A stretch of 18,761 nt of DNA from Faecalibacterium sp. UBA7177 (GTDB lineage: Bacteria > Bacillota > Clostridia > Oscillospirales > Ruminococcaceae), in contig DKVN01000112.1 of the NCBI GenBank assembly GCA_002491225.1, forward strand, positions 1,566 to 20,326, read 5' to 3'. Positions 7,020 to 13,857 of this stretch are shown here, piece after piece (within the stretch, counting starts at the first letter, position 1; each line of letters starts with the position of its first letter). The notes beneath the pieces were generated by a model. The model did not search any database. It had not been told where the DNA came from and saw nothing but the letters and a program-made list of their open reading frames with translations. A program made the translations under genes and the position numbers.

Positions 7020-7907
7020 ATGAAAGGGATCATCCTTGCAGGCGGCGCCGGGACCCGGCTCTATCCGCTGACCATGGTCACCAGCAAGCAGCTGCTGCCG
7101 GTGTACGACAAGCCCATGATCTACTACCCGATGTCCACCCTGATGCTGGCCGGTATCCGGGACATCCTCATCATCTCCACCCCCGAGGACACCCCCCGCT
7201 TCGAGCACCTGCTGGGGGACGGCAGCCAGTTCGGGCTCAACCTCTCCTACAAGGTGCAGCCCAGCCCGGACGGCCTCGCCCAGGCCTTTTTGCTGGGGGA
7301 GGAGTTCATCGGGGACGACTGCTGCGCCATGGTGCTGGGGGACAACATCTTTTACGGCAACGGCTTCTCCCGCATCCTCAAGGCCGCCCGCGCGAACGCC
7401 GAGGAAAAGGGCCGGGCCACCGTCTTTGGCTACTATGTCAACGACCCCGAGCGGTTCGGCATCGTCGAGTTTGACGAGGACGGCCGGGTGATCAGTGTCG
7501 AGGAAAAGCCAAAGGAGCCCAAGTCCCACTATGCCGTCACCGGGCTGTATTTTTACGACAAGCGGGTGGTTGAGCTGGCAAAGCAGGTGAAGCCCAGCGC
7601 CCGCGGCGAGCTGGAGATCACCACCCTCAACGCCCTGTATCTCGAGGCGGGCGACCTGGACGTGAAGCTGCTCGGCCGCGGGTTTGCCTGGCTGGACACC
7701 GGCACGATGGACAGCCTGGTGGACGCCGCCGACTTTGTGCGGATGGTGGAAAAGCGCCAGGGCATCAAGATCTCGGCCCCCGAGGAGATCGCCTACAAAA
7801 ACGGCTGGATCACCCGCGAGAACCTGCTGGACAGCGCCGCCCGCTACGGCAAAAGCCCCTATGGCGAGCATCTGCGGCAGGTGGCCGAGCACAAGATCCA
7901 CTATTGA
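7020..7907 (+). CDS. rmlA: Glucose-1-phosphate thymidylyltransferase
   Basis: A 295-aa cytosolic enzyme making dTDP-glucose from dTTP and glucose-1-phosphate, the first step of dTDP-rhamnose synthesis. The nucleotide-binding GGAGTRL (8-14), SKQLLPVYDKPMIYYP (22-37), LGDNIFYG (106-113) with the metal-binding Asp, EEKP (161-164) and GFAWLDTGT (221-229) are all intact. Length is normal. ATG at 7020 is the family start (MKGIILAGG); the AAGGAG site is 13 bases upstream, longer than usual. A 4-codon frame (7009-7023) ends over the start, see rejected items. It lies 118 bases after the glycosyltransferase, and a terminator-like structure separates it from rmlD. Confidence 0.96.
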   Translation: MKGIILAGGAGTRLYPLTMVTSKQLLPVYDKPMIYYPMSTLMLAGIRDILIISTPEDTPRFEHLLGDGSQFGLNLSYKVQPSPDGLAQAFLLGEEFIGDDCCAMVLGDNIFYGNGFSRILKAARANAEEKGRATVFGYYVNDPERFGIVEFDEDGRVISVEEKPKEPKSHYAVTGLYFYDKRVVELAKQVKPSARGELEITTLNALYLEAGDLDVKLLGRGFAWLDTGTMDSLVDAADFVRMVEKRQGIKISAPEEIAYKNGWITRENLLDSAARYGKSPYGEHLRQVAEHKIHY

Positions 7908-7970
7908 GCACTACGAAACGGCATATTCTGGTAAAAATATACACTTTGTATCACGTTTTGCGGCGTGATT

Positions 7971-8034
7971 GCGGCACCGCGCCGCGCCGGGCGGTGGAAG
8001 GAAGAGCCGCCCGGCGGTTTTTGTGCGGTGCCGC
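7971..8034 (+). terminator. Nested hairpin with internal T-run between rmlA and rmlD
   Basis: An inner 9-bp stem GCCGGGCGG/CCGCCCGGC (7986-7994 with 8007-8015) is followed by GG and five T (8018-8022), as in an intrinsic terminator. It is enclosed by an outer perfect 10-bp stem GCGGCACCGC/GCGGTGCCGC (7971-7980 with 8025-8034). A further small hairpin ATCACG/CGTGAT lies at 7950-7969. The structure could end or attenuate transcription after rmlA. No convincing new promoter for rmlD was found after it. Confidence 0.72.
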
Positions 8035-8064
8035 CCAGGCCTGAGAGAACAAAGGAGGCAAGGG

Positions 8065-8970
8065 ATGAAGCTACTGATCACCGGGGCGAACGGCCAGCTG
8101 GGCTGCGAGCTGCAGCGCCAGCTGCGGGAGGGCGCCTGCGCGCTCGGCCCGATCCCCGAGCGGCTGAAAAATGCCACCGTGCTGGCGGTGGACCTGCCGG
8201 TGCTGGACATTGCCGACCGGGCCGAGGTGGTGGCCTTTGTGCGGCGGCAGCAGCCGGATGTCATCCTCAACTGCGCGGCCTACACCAACGTGGACGGCTG
8301 CGAGGTCCACCGGGAGGACGCCTTCCGGGCCAACGCCATCGGCCCGGCCAACCTGGCCCAGGCGGCCGAAAAGGTCGGCGCGCGGCTGGTGCATGTCTCG
8401 ACCGACTATGTCTTTTCCGGGCAGGAGAACGGCGGCATCAGCCTCGACGAGGCGGCCCGCCCCGCCCCCCAGAGCGCCTACGGCGAGACCAAGCTGCTGG
8501 GCGAGGAGTATGTGCGGCAGTTCTGCCGCCGGTACTTTGTGGTGCGCACGGCCTGGCTGTATGGCCGCACCGGCAAAAACTTTGTCCGCACCATGGCGAG
8601 TCTGGGCGCAAAGCCGGGCCACCTTGAGGTGGTGGACGACCAGCGCGGCAACCCCACCAACGCCGAGGACCTCGCCTGGCACCTGCTGCAGCTGGCGGTG
8701 AGCCACAACTACGGGGTCTACCACTGCACCGGCACCGGCGTCTGCAGCTGGTACGAGTTCACCCGCGAGATCCTGCGGCTGACCGGCGGGGTGGCCGAGC
8801 TGACCCCCTGCACCAGCGCCGAGTACGCCCAAAAGCACCCGGGCTCTGCCCGCCGCCCCGCCTGGAGCGCGCTGGAAAACCGGATGCTGGCCTGCACCAT
8901 CGGCGACCACATGCGCCCCTGGCAGGAGGCGCTGGCCGACTTTTTCGCCACCGGCGGCTTCGAGAACTGA
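8065..8970 (+). CDS. rmlD: dTDP-4-dehydrorhamnose reductase
   Basis: A 301-aa extended SDR enzyme that reduces dTDP-4-keto-L-rhamnose to dTDP-L-rhamnose, the last step of the pathway. GANGQLG (7-13) binds NAD(P)H, CAAYTNVD (70-77) and HVSTDYVFSG (110-119) are typical of RmlD, the catalytic pair is Tyr139 and Lys143 in YGETK, and RTAWLYG (161-167) follows. The start ATG at 8065 follows AAAGGAGG; the longer upstream frame would read through the hairpin region. rmlB follows after 33 bases, so rmlD and rmlB are probably co-transcribed. About ten residues are inserted after QRQLREG compared with short family members, a minor variation. Confidence 0.95.
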   Translation: MKLLITGANGQLGCELQRQLREGACALGPIPERLKNATVLAVDLPVLDIADRAEVVAFVRRQQPDVILNCAAYTNVDGCEVHREDAFRANAIGPANLAQAAEKVGARLVHVSTDYVFSGQENGGISLDEAARPAPQSAYGETKLLGEEYVRQFCRRYFVVRTAWLYGRTGKNFVRTMASLGAKPGHLEVVDDQRGNPTNAEDLAWHLLQLAVSHNYGVYHCTGTGVCSWYEFTREILRLTGGVAELTPCTSAEYAQKHPGSARRPAWSALENRMLACTIGDHMRPWQEALADFFATGGFEN

Positions 8971-9003
8971 ACAGATCAACAGGAACAGAAAGAGGAGCAC
9001 TCT

Positions 9004-10062
9004 ATGAAAAAATATCTCATCACCGGCTGCGCCGGGTTTATCGGGTCGAATTTTGTTTACTATATGTTGAAAAAGCACGAAGATATTCAGCTTGTAAACC
9101 TGGACAAGCTGACCTACGCCGGAAACCTCGAAAACCTGAAAGGGGTCGAGGGGGACGCCCGCCACATCTTTGTGCAGGGGGATGTCTGCGACAAGGCGCT
9201 GGTGCAGAAGCTGTTTGCCCAGTACGACTTTGATTGCGTGATCAACTTTGCCGCCGAGAGCCATGTCGACCGCAGCATCACCAACCCCGAAATTTTTGTG
9301 GCCACCAACGTGATGGGCACGGTCAACCTGCTGCAGTGCGCCAAGGAGGCCTGGCAGCAGGGCGGCGGGTGGGCCCCCGGCAAAAAGTATCTGCAGGTCT
9401 CCACCGATGAGGTCTACGGCTCGCTGGGCGCGGACGGCTTCTTCACCGAGACCACCCCCCTCTGCCCGCACAGCCCCTACTCGTCCAGCAAGGCCAGCGC
9501 CGACCTCTTTGTCATGGCCTACCACGACACCTACGGCATGCCGGTCAACATCACCCGCTGCTCCAACAACTACGGGCCGTACCAGTTCCCGGAAAAGCTC
9601 ATCCCGCTGATGATCAACAACGCCAAGCACCACAAGAGCCTGCCGGTGTACGGCGACGGCATGAACGTGCGGGACTGGCTGTATGTCGAGGATCACTGCA
9701 AGGCCATCGACATGGTGGCCGAGGGCGGCCGGGATGGCGAGGTCTACAACGTGGGCGGCCACAACGAGCGGCCCAACATCTTCATCGTCCAGACCATCCT
9801 CTCCCAGCTGCACGACCAGCTCGGGGACGAGGAGATCGGCGAGAACCTCATCCAGCACGTCACCGACCGGCTCGGCCACGACCGCCGCTACGGCATCGAC
9901 CCGGCCAAGATCCGGGCCGAGCTGGGCTGGTACCCCGAGACCAGCTTCGAGCTGGGCATCGTCAAGACCATCAACTGGTACCTCGCCCATGAGGACTGGA
10001 TGGAAAATGTTACTTCTGGGAATTACCAGAAGTATTATGACGAAATGTATAAAAACCGCTGA
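9004..10062 (+). CDS. rmlB: dTDP-glucose 4,6-dehydratase
   Basis: A 352-aa extended SDR enzyme turning dTDP-glucose into dTDP-4-keto-6-deoxyglucose with bound NAD+. GCAGFIGS (8-15) is the Rossmann loop, LDKLTYAGN (33-41) and FAAESHVDRS (82-91) are family signatures, Thr134-Asp135-Glu136 in STDEVYG are the catalytic residues, and Tyr159 with Lys163 form the YxxxK pair. RCSNNYGPYQFPEKLIP (185-201) binds substrate. The ATG at 9004 follows AGAGGAG at normal spacing. It completes the rmlA-rmlD-rmlB set; the epimerase RmlC, needed between RmlB and RmlD, is absent here. Confidence 0.97.
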   Translation: MKKYLITGCAGFIGSNFVYYMLKKHEDIQLVNLDKLTYAGNLENLKGVEGDARHIFVQGDVCDKALVQKLFAQYDFDCVINFAAESHVDRSITNPEIFVATNVMGTVNLLQCAKEAWQQGGGWAPGKKYLQVSTDEVYGSLGADGFFTETTPLCPHSPYSSSKASADLFVMAYHDTYGMPVNITRCSNNYGPYQFPEKLIPLMINNAKHHKSLPVYGDGMNVRDWLYVEDHCKAIDMVAEGGRDGEVYNVGGHNERPNIFIVQTILSQLHDQLGDEEIGENLIQHVTDRLGHDRRYGIDPAKIRAELGWYPETSFELGIVKTINWYLAHEDWMENVTSGNYQKYYDEMYKNR

Positions 10063-10080
10063 AAATCTGCCGCGATCCTT

Positions 10081-10114
10081 CGCCGCGCGGGGAAACGAAA
10101 CTGCCCGCGCGGCG
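10081..10114. other. 11-bp hairpin between rmlB and the helicase gene
   Basis: CGCCGCGCGGG (10081-10091) pairs fully with CCCGCGCGGCG (10104-10114) across a 12-base loop. No T-run follows. It may still weaken read-through after rmlB, or belong to the leader of the DEAD-box gene. The rest of the gap to 10210 is GC-rich and shows no clear promoter. Confidence 0.45.
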
Positions 10115-10210
10115 GGGAAATGATAGTGAAAATGTTGAAGAGGGCGGCCCGGGGCGCTGCGCATTGCGCGGCCAGACGCGGCGGCCCGGGAGAGGAGCAG
10201 GAAAGGATCT

Positions 10211-11395
10211 ATGCTTTACAGCGAACTCAAGGCAAGCGAGGCCATCCTCAAGGCGGTGGAGCGGATAGGCTTTACCGAGATGACCGAGGTGCAGGAAAAG
10301 GCCATCCCGGTGATGATGGCGGGGCAGGACGTGATCGCCAAGGCCCCCACCGGCACCGGCAAGACCTGCGCTTTCGGCATCCCGGTCATCGAGCGGCTGG
10401 ATAAATCCCGCGCGGTGCCCCAGGCGGTGATCCTGGCCCCCACGCGGGAGCTGGCCCAGCAGATCGCGGGGGACCTCGAAGACCTCGCCCACTACATCCC
10501 CGAGGTGCGGGTGGCCTGCGTCTACGGCGGGGCCAACATGCAAAAGCAGGTGGACAAGCTCAAAAAGGGCTGCCAGATCGTGGTGGCCACCCCCGGCCGG
10601 CTGATGGACCACATGCGCCACCGCACCATCGACGTCAGCGCCGTCACCACCATCGTGCTGGACGAGGCGGACGAGATGCTGGACATGGGCTTTTACAAGG
10701 ACGTGCGCCACATCATCGACAGCATGAAGGCCCGCAAAAGCCTCTCGATGTTCAGCGCCACCATCAGCCGTGAGGTGATGGACATCGGCTGGCTCTACCA
10801 GCGGGATGCCGCCGAGATCATGGTGCAGCCGCTGGAGGAGAGCCAGCCCAAGATCACCCAGTACATCCTGCGCACCACCGGCCGCAACAAGCTGGCCGAC
10901 CTCGCCCAGATCGTGCTGGGCAAGGGCTACGGGCGGGTGATGGTGTTTTGCAACACCAAGTTCACCACCGCCATCCTCTCAAACCAGCTGGCGCGGCTCA
11001 ATTTCGGGGTCGACTGCCTCCACGGTGACCTCTCCCAGGCCGAGCGCAACAAGATCATGGCCACCTTCCGGGAGGGCAAGCTGCAGATGCTGGTGGCCAC
11101 CGACGTGGCCGCCCGCGGCATCGACGTGGACGACGTGGACGCGGTGATCAACTACGACGTGCCCCCCTCCAACGAGTACTACACCCACCGCATCGGCCGC
11201 ACCGGCCGGGCCAAAAAGGAGGGGGTCAGCTACCTGCTTTACACCGAGGAGGAGCAGAAGCGGGTGGATGAGCTGCTGCGCCTGACCCGCAACGCCGACC
11301 TCGCCATCCCGGTGCACTTTGACGAGGCCCACGAGCAGCTGATCGAGGAGCCGATCGAAAAGGGCGACAAGTTCCAGGTGCGGGCGTATTTTTGA
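10211..11395 (+). CDS. DEAD-box ATP-dependent RNA helicase
   Basis: A 394-aa superfamily 2 helicase consisting of the two RecA-like domains with almost no C-terminal extension. It would unwind RNA duplexes in ribosome assembly, mRNA decay or translation under stress. Motifs in order: Q motif around Gln28, motif I APTGTGKT (45-52), Ia PTRELA (77-82), Ib TPGR (127-130), II DEAD (151-154), III SAT (182-184), IV VMVFCNT (243-249), V ATDVAARGID (296-305), VI HRIGRTGR (326-333). All catalytic residues are present. The short form, without the basic tail or RRM of CshA/DbpA, leaves the exact RNA target open. The start is ATG at 10211 behind AAAGGA and an additional GAGGAG. Confidence 0.95.
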   Translation: MLYSELKASEAILKAVERIGFTEMTEVQEKAIPVMMAGQDVIAKAPTGTGKTCAFGIPVIERLDKSRAVPQAVILAPTRELAQQIAGDLEDLAHYIPEVRVACVYGGANMQKQVDKLKKGCQIVVATPGRLMDHMRHRTIDVSAVTTIVLDEADEMLDMGFYKDVRHIIDSMKARKSLSMFSATISREVMDIGWLYQRDAAEIMVQPLEESQPKITQYILRTTGRNKLADLAQIVLGKGYGRVMVFCNTKFTTAILSNQLARLNFGVDCLHGDLSQAERNKIMATFREGKLQMLVATDVAARGIDVDDVDAVINYDVPPSNEYYTHRIGRTGRAKKEGVSYLLYTEEEQKRVDELLRLTRNADLAIPVHFDEAHEQLIEEPIEKGDKFQVRAYF

Positions 11396-11520
11396 GTGAC
11401 GCGGCGCAGCCTGCCCCCTGCTGGAAGGGGCGCGGCGCGCAAAAAAATTGCCCGGCGGGCCGCATCGCTTGCGGTGCGATGGGTACGAGGCAATAAAAAC
11501 AACATAGAGACGCATAAAAC

Positions 11521-11557
11521 AAAAAGTCGCCCGAGCATGGCCCCCGGGCGGCTTTTT
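11521..11557 (+). terminator. Intrinsic terminator after the helicase gene
   Basis: AAAAAGTCGCCCG (11521-11533) pairs with CGGGCGGCTTTTT (11545-11557), with one T-G pair and an 11-base loop. The A and T tracts make it workable in both directions, but only the plus-strand helicase needs it. Confidence 0.88.
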
Positions 11558-11568
11558 GCAAAAAGGGC

Positions 11569-11599
11569 TTGACCTTCCCGCAGGTGGAAGGCATAGGAT
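11569..11599 (+). promoter_or_regulatory. MerR-type promoter and operator
   Basis: TTGACC (11569-11574) and TAGGAT (11594-11599) are separated by 19 bases, longer than the 17 usual for sigma-A, and the spacer region contains the dyad CCTTCC-N7-GGAAGG (11573-11591). An over-long spacer filled by a dyad is the hallmark of promoters untwisted by MerR-family activators. The next gene is a MerR-family regulator, so self-regulation is the natural inference. Confidence 0.82.
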
Positions 11600-11716
11600 A
11601 AGGATACAAAGAGGGCGGCGGGCCGGACGTCCCCGGCAGGGGCCCCCGGCAAAGCCCCGGCCGGGGCGAAAGGCTCGCCGCCAAACACCAACCATCCGAA
11701 ACAGGGAGGGATCGCG

Positions 11717-12358
11717 GTGCAGATCAACGAGGTGGAGCAGCGGGTGGGCATCACCAAAAAGAACATCCGCTTTTACGAGCAGGAGGGTCTTCTCAGCCCC
11801 AGCCGCCAGGCGGGCAACGGCTACCGCAACTACAGCGAGGCGGACGTGGCGCGATTGCAGCAGATCAAGCTGCTGCGCAAGCTGGACGTGCCCTTGGGCG
11901 AGATCGGGCAGATGCTCTCCGGCAGCCGCCCGCTGGCCGAGGGGATGCGTCGCCACCTGGCCACCCTCGAGCAGCGGCAGGCCGACCTCGCCAGCGCCCA
12001 GAGCCTTACCGCCGCCCTCGCGCAGCAGCAGGGGATGCTGGCCGACCTCGACGCCGCGGCCCACCTGGCCCGGATGGACGAGCTGGAAAAAAAGGGGGTG
12101 CGTTTTATCAACATTCAAAAACAGGATAAGGCCCAGCGGTACCGCGGCGCGCTGACGGCGGCGCTGGTGTTCATGCTGCTGATGGCCGCGCTGGAGGGGA
12201 TGCTGGTCTGGGCCATCCTCACCGACCCGATCCCCTGGCCGCTGGCGGTGGGCTTTCTGGCGGTGCCGCTGGTGATGATCGTCGGGGTGCTGCTGGCCCT
12301 GCGGGACCGCTTCCGCCAGATCGAGGAAGGAGAAGAGGACCTTGCCGCAAAGTATTGA
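11717..12358 (+). CDS. MerR-family transcriptional regulator with two C-terminal membrane helices
   Basis: A 213-aa protein. Residues 1-70 form the MerR winged helix-turn-helix: INEVEQRVGITKKNIRFYE (3-21), GLLSPSR (24-30), GYRNYSEADV (35-44). Residues 78-125 form the dimer coiled coil. In place of a normal effector domain there are two hydrophobic segments (about 145-168 and 174-195) and a charged tail, so the regulator is probably held in the membrane. It contains no cysteine at all, unlike metal or redox sensors of the family. The start is GTG at 11717 behind GGGAGGG. It overlaps the start of the next gene by 17 bases and lies behind a MerR-type promoter that it likely controls. The signal sensed is unknown. 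Confidence 0.88.
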   Translation: MQINEVEQRVGITKKNIRFYEQEGLLSPSRQAGNGYRNYSEADVARLQQIKLLRKLDVPLGEIGQMLSGSRPLAEGMRRHLATLEQRQADLASAQSLTAALAQQQGMLADLDAAAHLARMDELEKKGVRFINIQKQDKAQRYRGALTAALVFMLLMAALEGMLVWAILTDPIPWPLAVGFLAVPLVMIVGVLLALRDRFRQIEEGEEDLAAKY

Positions 12359-12515
12359 GTGGATCCTGGCGGCCCCGTTCGGGCTGCTGGGGGTGCTTGT
12401 CTGGGTCGCTGTGGCGGCCGCGCCGGTGGTGTTCGTCATCGGGCTGGTGAAGGCGCTCCGCGCCCGCAAAAAAGAGAGAGAAAGAGGAGAAGAAGATGCT
12501 GCTCGTCAATATTGA
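12342..12515 (+). CDS. Small 57-aa membrane protein between the MerR and YbjQ genes
   Basis: A short frame starting with TTG at 12342 behind AGGAGAAGAGGA. It encodes 57 residues: a short amphipathic start (PQSIEWILAAPF), one long hydrophobic helix (about 13-38) and a strongly charged tail with ARKKERERGEE (41-51). It overlaps the end of the MerR gene by 17 bases and the start of the YbjQ gene by 20 bases, the pattern of a translationally coupled operon. Codon third positions are G/C-rich like the neighbours. No family recognised. Topology suggests a single-pass protein with a cytoplasmic tail that could partner the membrane-bound regulator. It is easy to miss because of its length and TTG start. 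Confidence 0.72.
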   Translation: MPQSIEWILAAPFGLLGVLVWVAVAAAPVVFVIGLVKALRARKKERERGEEDAARQY

Positions 12516-12810
12516 CCATATCCCCGGCAAAACCTTTGAGGCCCTGGGCATCGTCAAGGGCAACGTGGTGATGACCAAAAACTTCGGCAAGGATTTCATG
12601 GCCGGCATGAAGACCCTCGTGGGCGGCGAGATCGAGAGCTATACCGAGATGCTCAACCAGGCGCGGCAGATCGCGGTCAAGCGGATGGTGGACGAGGCCG
12701 AGGCGATGAGTGCCGACGCGGTGGTCAACGTCCGCTACGCCAGCGCCAGCGTCATGCAGGGCGCCGCCGAGGTGATCGCCTACGGCACGGCGGTGAAGTT
12801 TACGGCATGA
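12496..12810 (+). CDS. YbjQ/UPF0145 family protein (heavy-metal-binding domain family)
   Basis: A 104-aa protein that matches the YbjQ family over its full length. Visible family features are the first strand LLVNIDHIPG, the EALGIVKGNVV segment, GGEIESYTEMLNQAR (44-58), the helix with AVKRMVDEAEAMSADAVVNVRYA (60-82) and an AYGTAVKF ending. The family forms pentameric rings; 'heavy-metal-binding' is a database label with little biochemical support, and this copy has no cysteine. Cytosolic. ATG at 12496 follows GAGGAGAAG. It is the last gene of the MerR unit and is followed by a strong terminator, so its expression probably follows the MerR-type promoter. Confidence 0.88.
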   Translation: MLLVNIDHIPGKTFEALGIVKGNVVMTKNFGKDFMAGMKTLVGGEIESYTEMLNQARQIAVKRMVDEAEAMSADAVVNVRYASASVMQGAAEVIAYGTAVKFTA

Positions 12811-12874
12811 CGGCGGGGAAGCACCCAAAACCGTATTACGCAGAATCTTGAATTGTCCGGTACAGAGATAGGGA

Positions 12875-12919
12875 AAAGCCGCACGGTGCTATACGATTGT
12901 ATAACATCCGTGCGGCTTT
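12875..12919. terminator. Bidirectional terminator between the YbjQ gene and the accessory island
   Basis: AAAGCCGCACGG (12875-12886) pairs perfectly with CCGTGCGGCTTT (12908-12919). A smaller stem ATAC/GTAT lies in the loop. TTTGTTTG follows on the plus strand and TTTTCCC on the minus strand, so it can serve the convergent YbjQ unit and the island genes. Confidence 0.88.
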
Positions 12920-12970
12920 GTTTGAGATGCCGTTGGCCGTCCGTTGCCGAAATCTGCTAATCAACAACGG

Positions 12971-13245
12971 CTAAACGGCGAACAATGAGAGAACCCAGGG
13001 AACAACAAAATGGCCGATAAGAGCGATCATGCCTGCCAGAAGAAGCAGGCCCAAAATGAGCAATAAGAAATCAGAGATGCTTTCAATAAACTCCAGTTTC
13101 TTTAGCATACCAACGATCATCAATATTTCATCAATGATCGGTATGGGGTCGGGAATAAAAAATTTGTAATAGAGATGATTAGCTGAAGCCAAAATGGAAG
13201 AGCGAAATAGATTGCGACGCCAACCACCAAATAGAGAATCACCAT
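12971..13245 (-). pseudogene. Small membrane protein gene split by a -1 frameshift at a T6 run
   Basis: Two frames join into one sensible protein. The first (ATG at 13245, stop 13120-13122) gives MVILYLVVGVAIYFALPFWL and ITNFL before turning into unlikely sequence. The second frame continues with IPDPIPIIDEILMIVGMLKK and a final helix to the stop at 12971. Joined at the TTTTTT run (13157-13162) they make about 91 aa with two to three membrane helices around a DPIPIIDE loop that recalls DUF1232/YkvA-like proteins (tentative). GAGG lies 10 bases before the ATG at 13245 (7 before a TTG at 13248), which fits the first frame better than the ATG at 13252. The cause may be a lost T, a sequence error, or programmed slippage at T-TTT-TTA. 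It is 38-40 bases downstream of the FxLYD-like gene. Confidence 0.68.
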
Positions 13246-13285
13246 CAACCATGCACCTCAAAACAGAAGATATGGTGTGGCAGGA

Positions 13286-13735
13286 TCAGCCATCATAGCT
13301 CGAAATACCCACACATACAGCATCGACATTTCGGGCGCTGCAGCTGGAAGTAAAGCTGAACGAAGCAACCTCGCCAGGGCGCAGCGTCCTGCCTTTTTCA
13401 AACAAGATGTAATCTGTGTCGATCACCTCGTTATTGCTCAAACGGTACTCTACATCGACCGTTATGTTACTAAAGACACCTCTTCCCGTATTGACCACAC
13501 GACCTTTGCCAACGATGGATCTTCCGTTGTTGTTCACAGACATCAGTTTGCACTCCAAACCGTCGTGCAAATAGTCATAGGGATCCTCGATGCAGCGTAT
13601 TCCGTTCCGGACAAATGTCTTTTTCTGTTCCGCAGTCTCTGAAGGCCCGGAAAGAACCTGCTTTGCCGCGCCTTTTGCAGCGCTGCTCACGGCTGTACGC
13701 ACCGCCATCTTAGCCAAACCCTTTAACACACCCAT
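13286..13735 (-). CDS. Hypothetical protein with FxLYD-like C-terminal domain
   Basis: A 149-aa protein. The first 30 residues are a basic, Ala-rich amphipathic stretch (KGLAKMAVRTAVSSAAKGAA), not a classical signal peptide. From about residue 65 a beta-rich segment has the pattern of FxLYD domains: GKGRVVNTGRGVFSNITVDV, a short turn, then TDYILFEKGRTLRPGEVASF and a final strand. Such domains are usually outside the membrane and of unknown ligand, so the lack of a clear export signal is odd. The ATG at 13735 has AAGGAG 11 bases upstream; a TTG at 13744 would be only 2 bases from it. Part of the AT-richer minus-strand island. No function can be assigned. Confidence 0.68.
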   Translation of the reverse strand: MGVLKGLAKMAVRTAVSSAAKGAAKQVLSGPSETAEQKKTFVRNGIRCIEDPYDYLHDGLECKLMSVNNNGRSIVGKGRVVNTGRGVFSNITVDVEYRLSNNEVIDTDYILFEKGRTLRPGEVASFSFTSSCSARNVDAVCVGISSYDG

Positions 13736-13857
13736 TGTGATCAATGCTCCTTCTTGGTATCAAAGCGATATTCAACTGTCGGCATCATATGACACTGTTC
13801 TCTTTGCAATGGAAACTTGCGCAGAAATCAGGGGAGAGGTAGAGTAGGTCCTGAAGA

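Larger units (their letters stand above)
11396..11716. other. Gene-free region with helicase terminator and MerR promoter
   Basis: No supported gene in these 321 bases. From left to right: a GC-rich stretch with the small stem GCCCC/GGGGC; an imperfect hairpin CATCGC/GCGATG (about 11463-11481); an A-rich segment; the terminator at 11521-11557; the MerR-type promoter at 11569-11599; and a leader of about 110 bases with GC inverted repeats around CCCCGGCCGGGG before the GTG at 11717. Confidence 0.7.

Noticed and set aside
7009..7023. Four-codon frame (MRKP) whose TGA overlaps the ATG of rmlA
   Set aside because: Looks like a coupling leader peptide, but AGGAG is only 2 bases from its ATG, too close for good initiation. 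Treated as chance, although it could explain the 13-base spacing before rmlA.
8071..10164. 697-codon minus-strand frame opposite rmlD and rmlB
   Set aside because: Both plus-strand genes are complete and motif-perfect; the antisense frame has no domain and results from high GC3.
10979..12469. Minus-strand frame spanning the helicase end, terminator and MerR gene
   Set aside because: Crosses a terminator and a promoter of the plus strand and has no recognisable domain.
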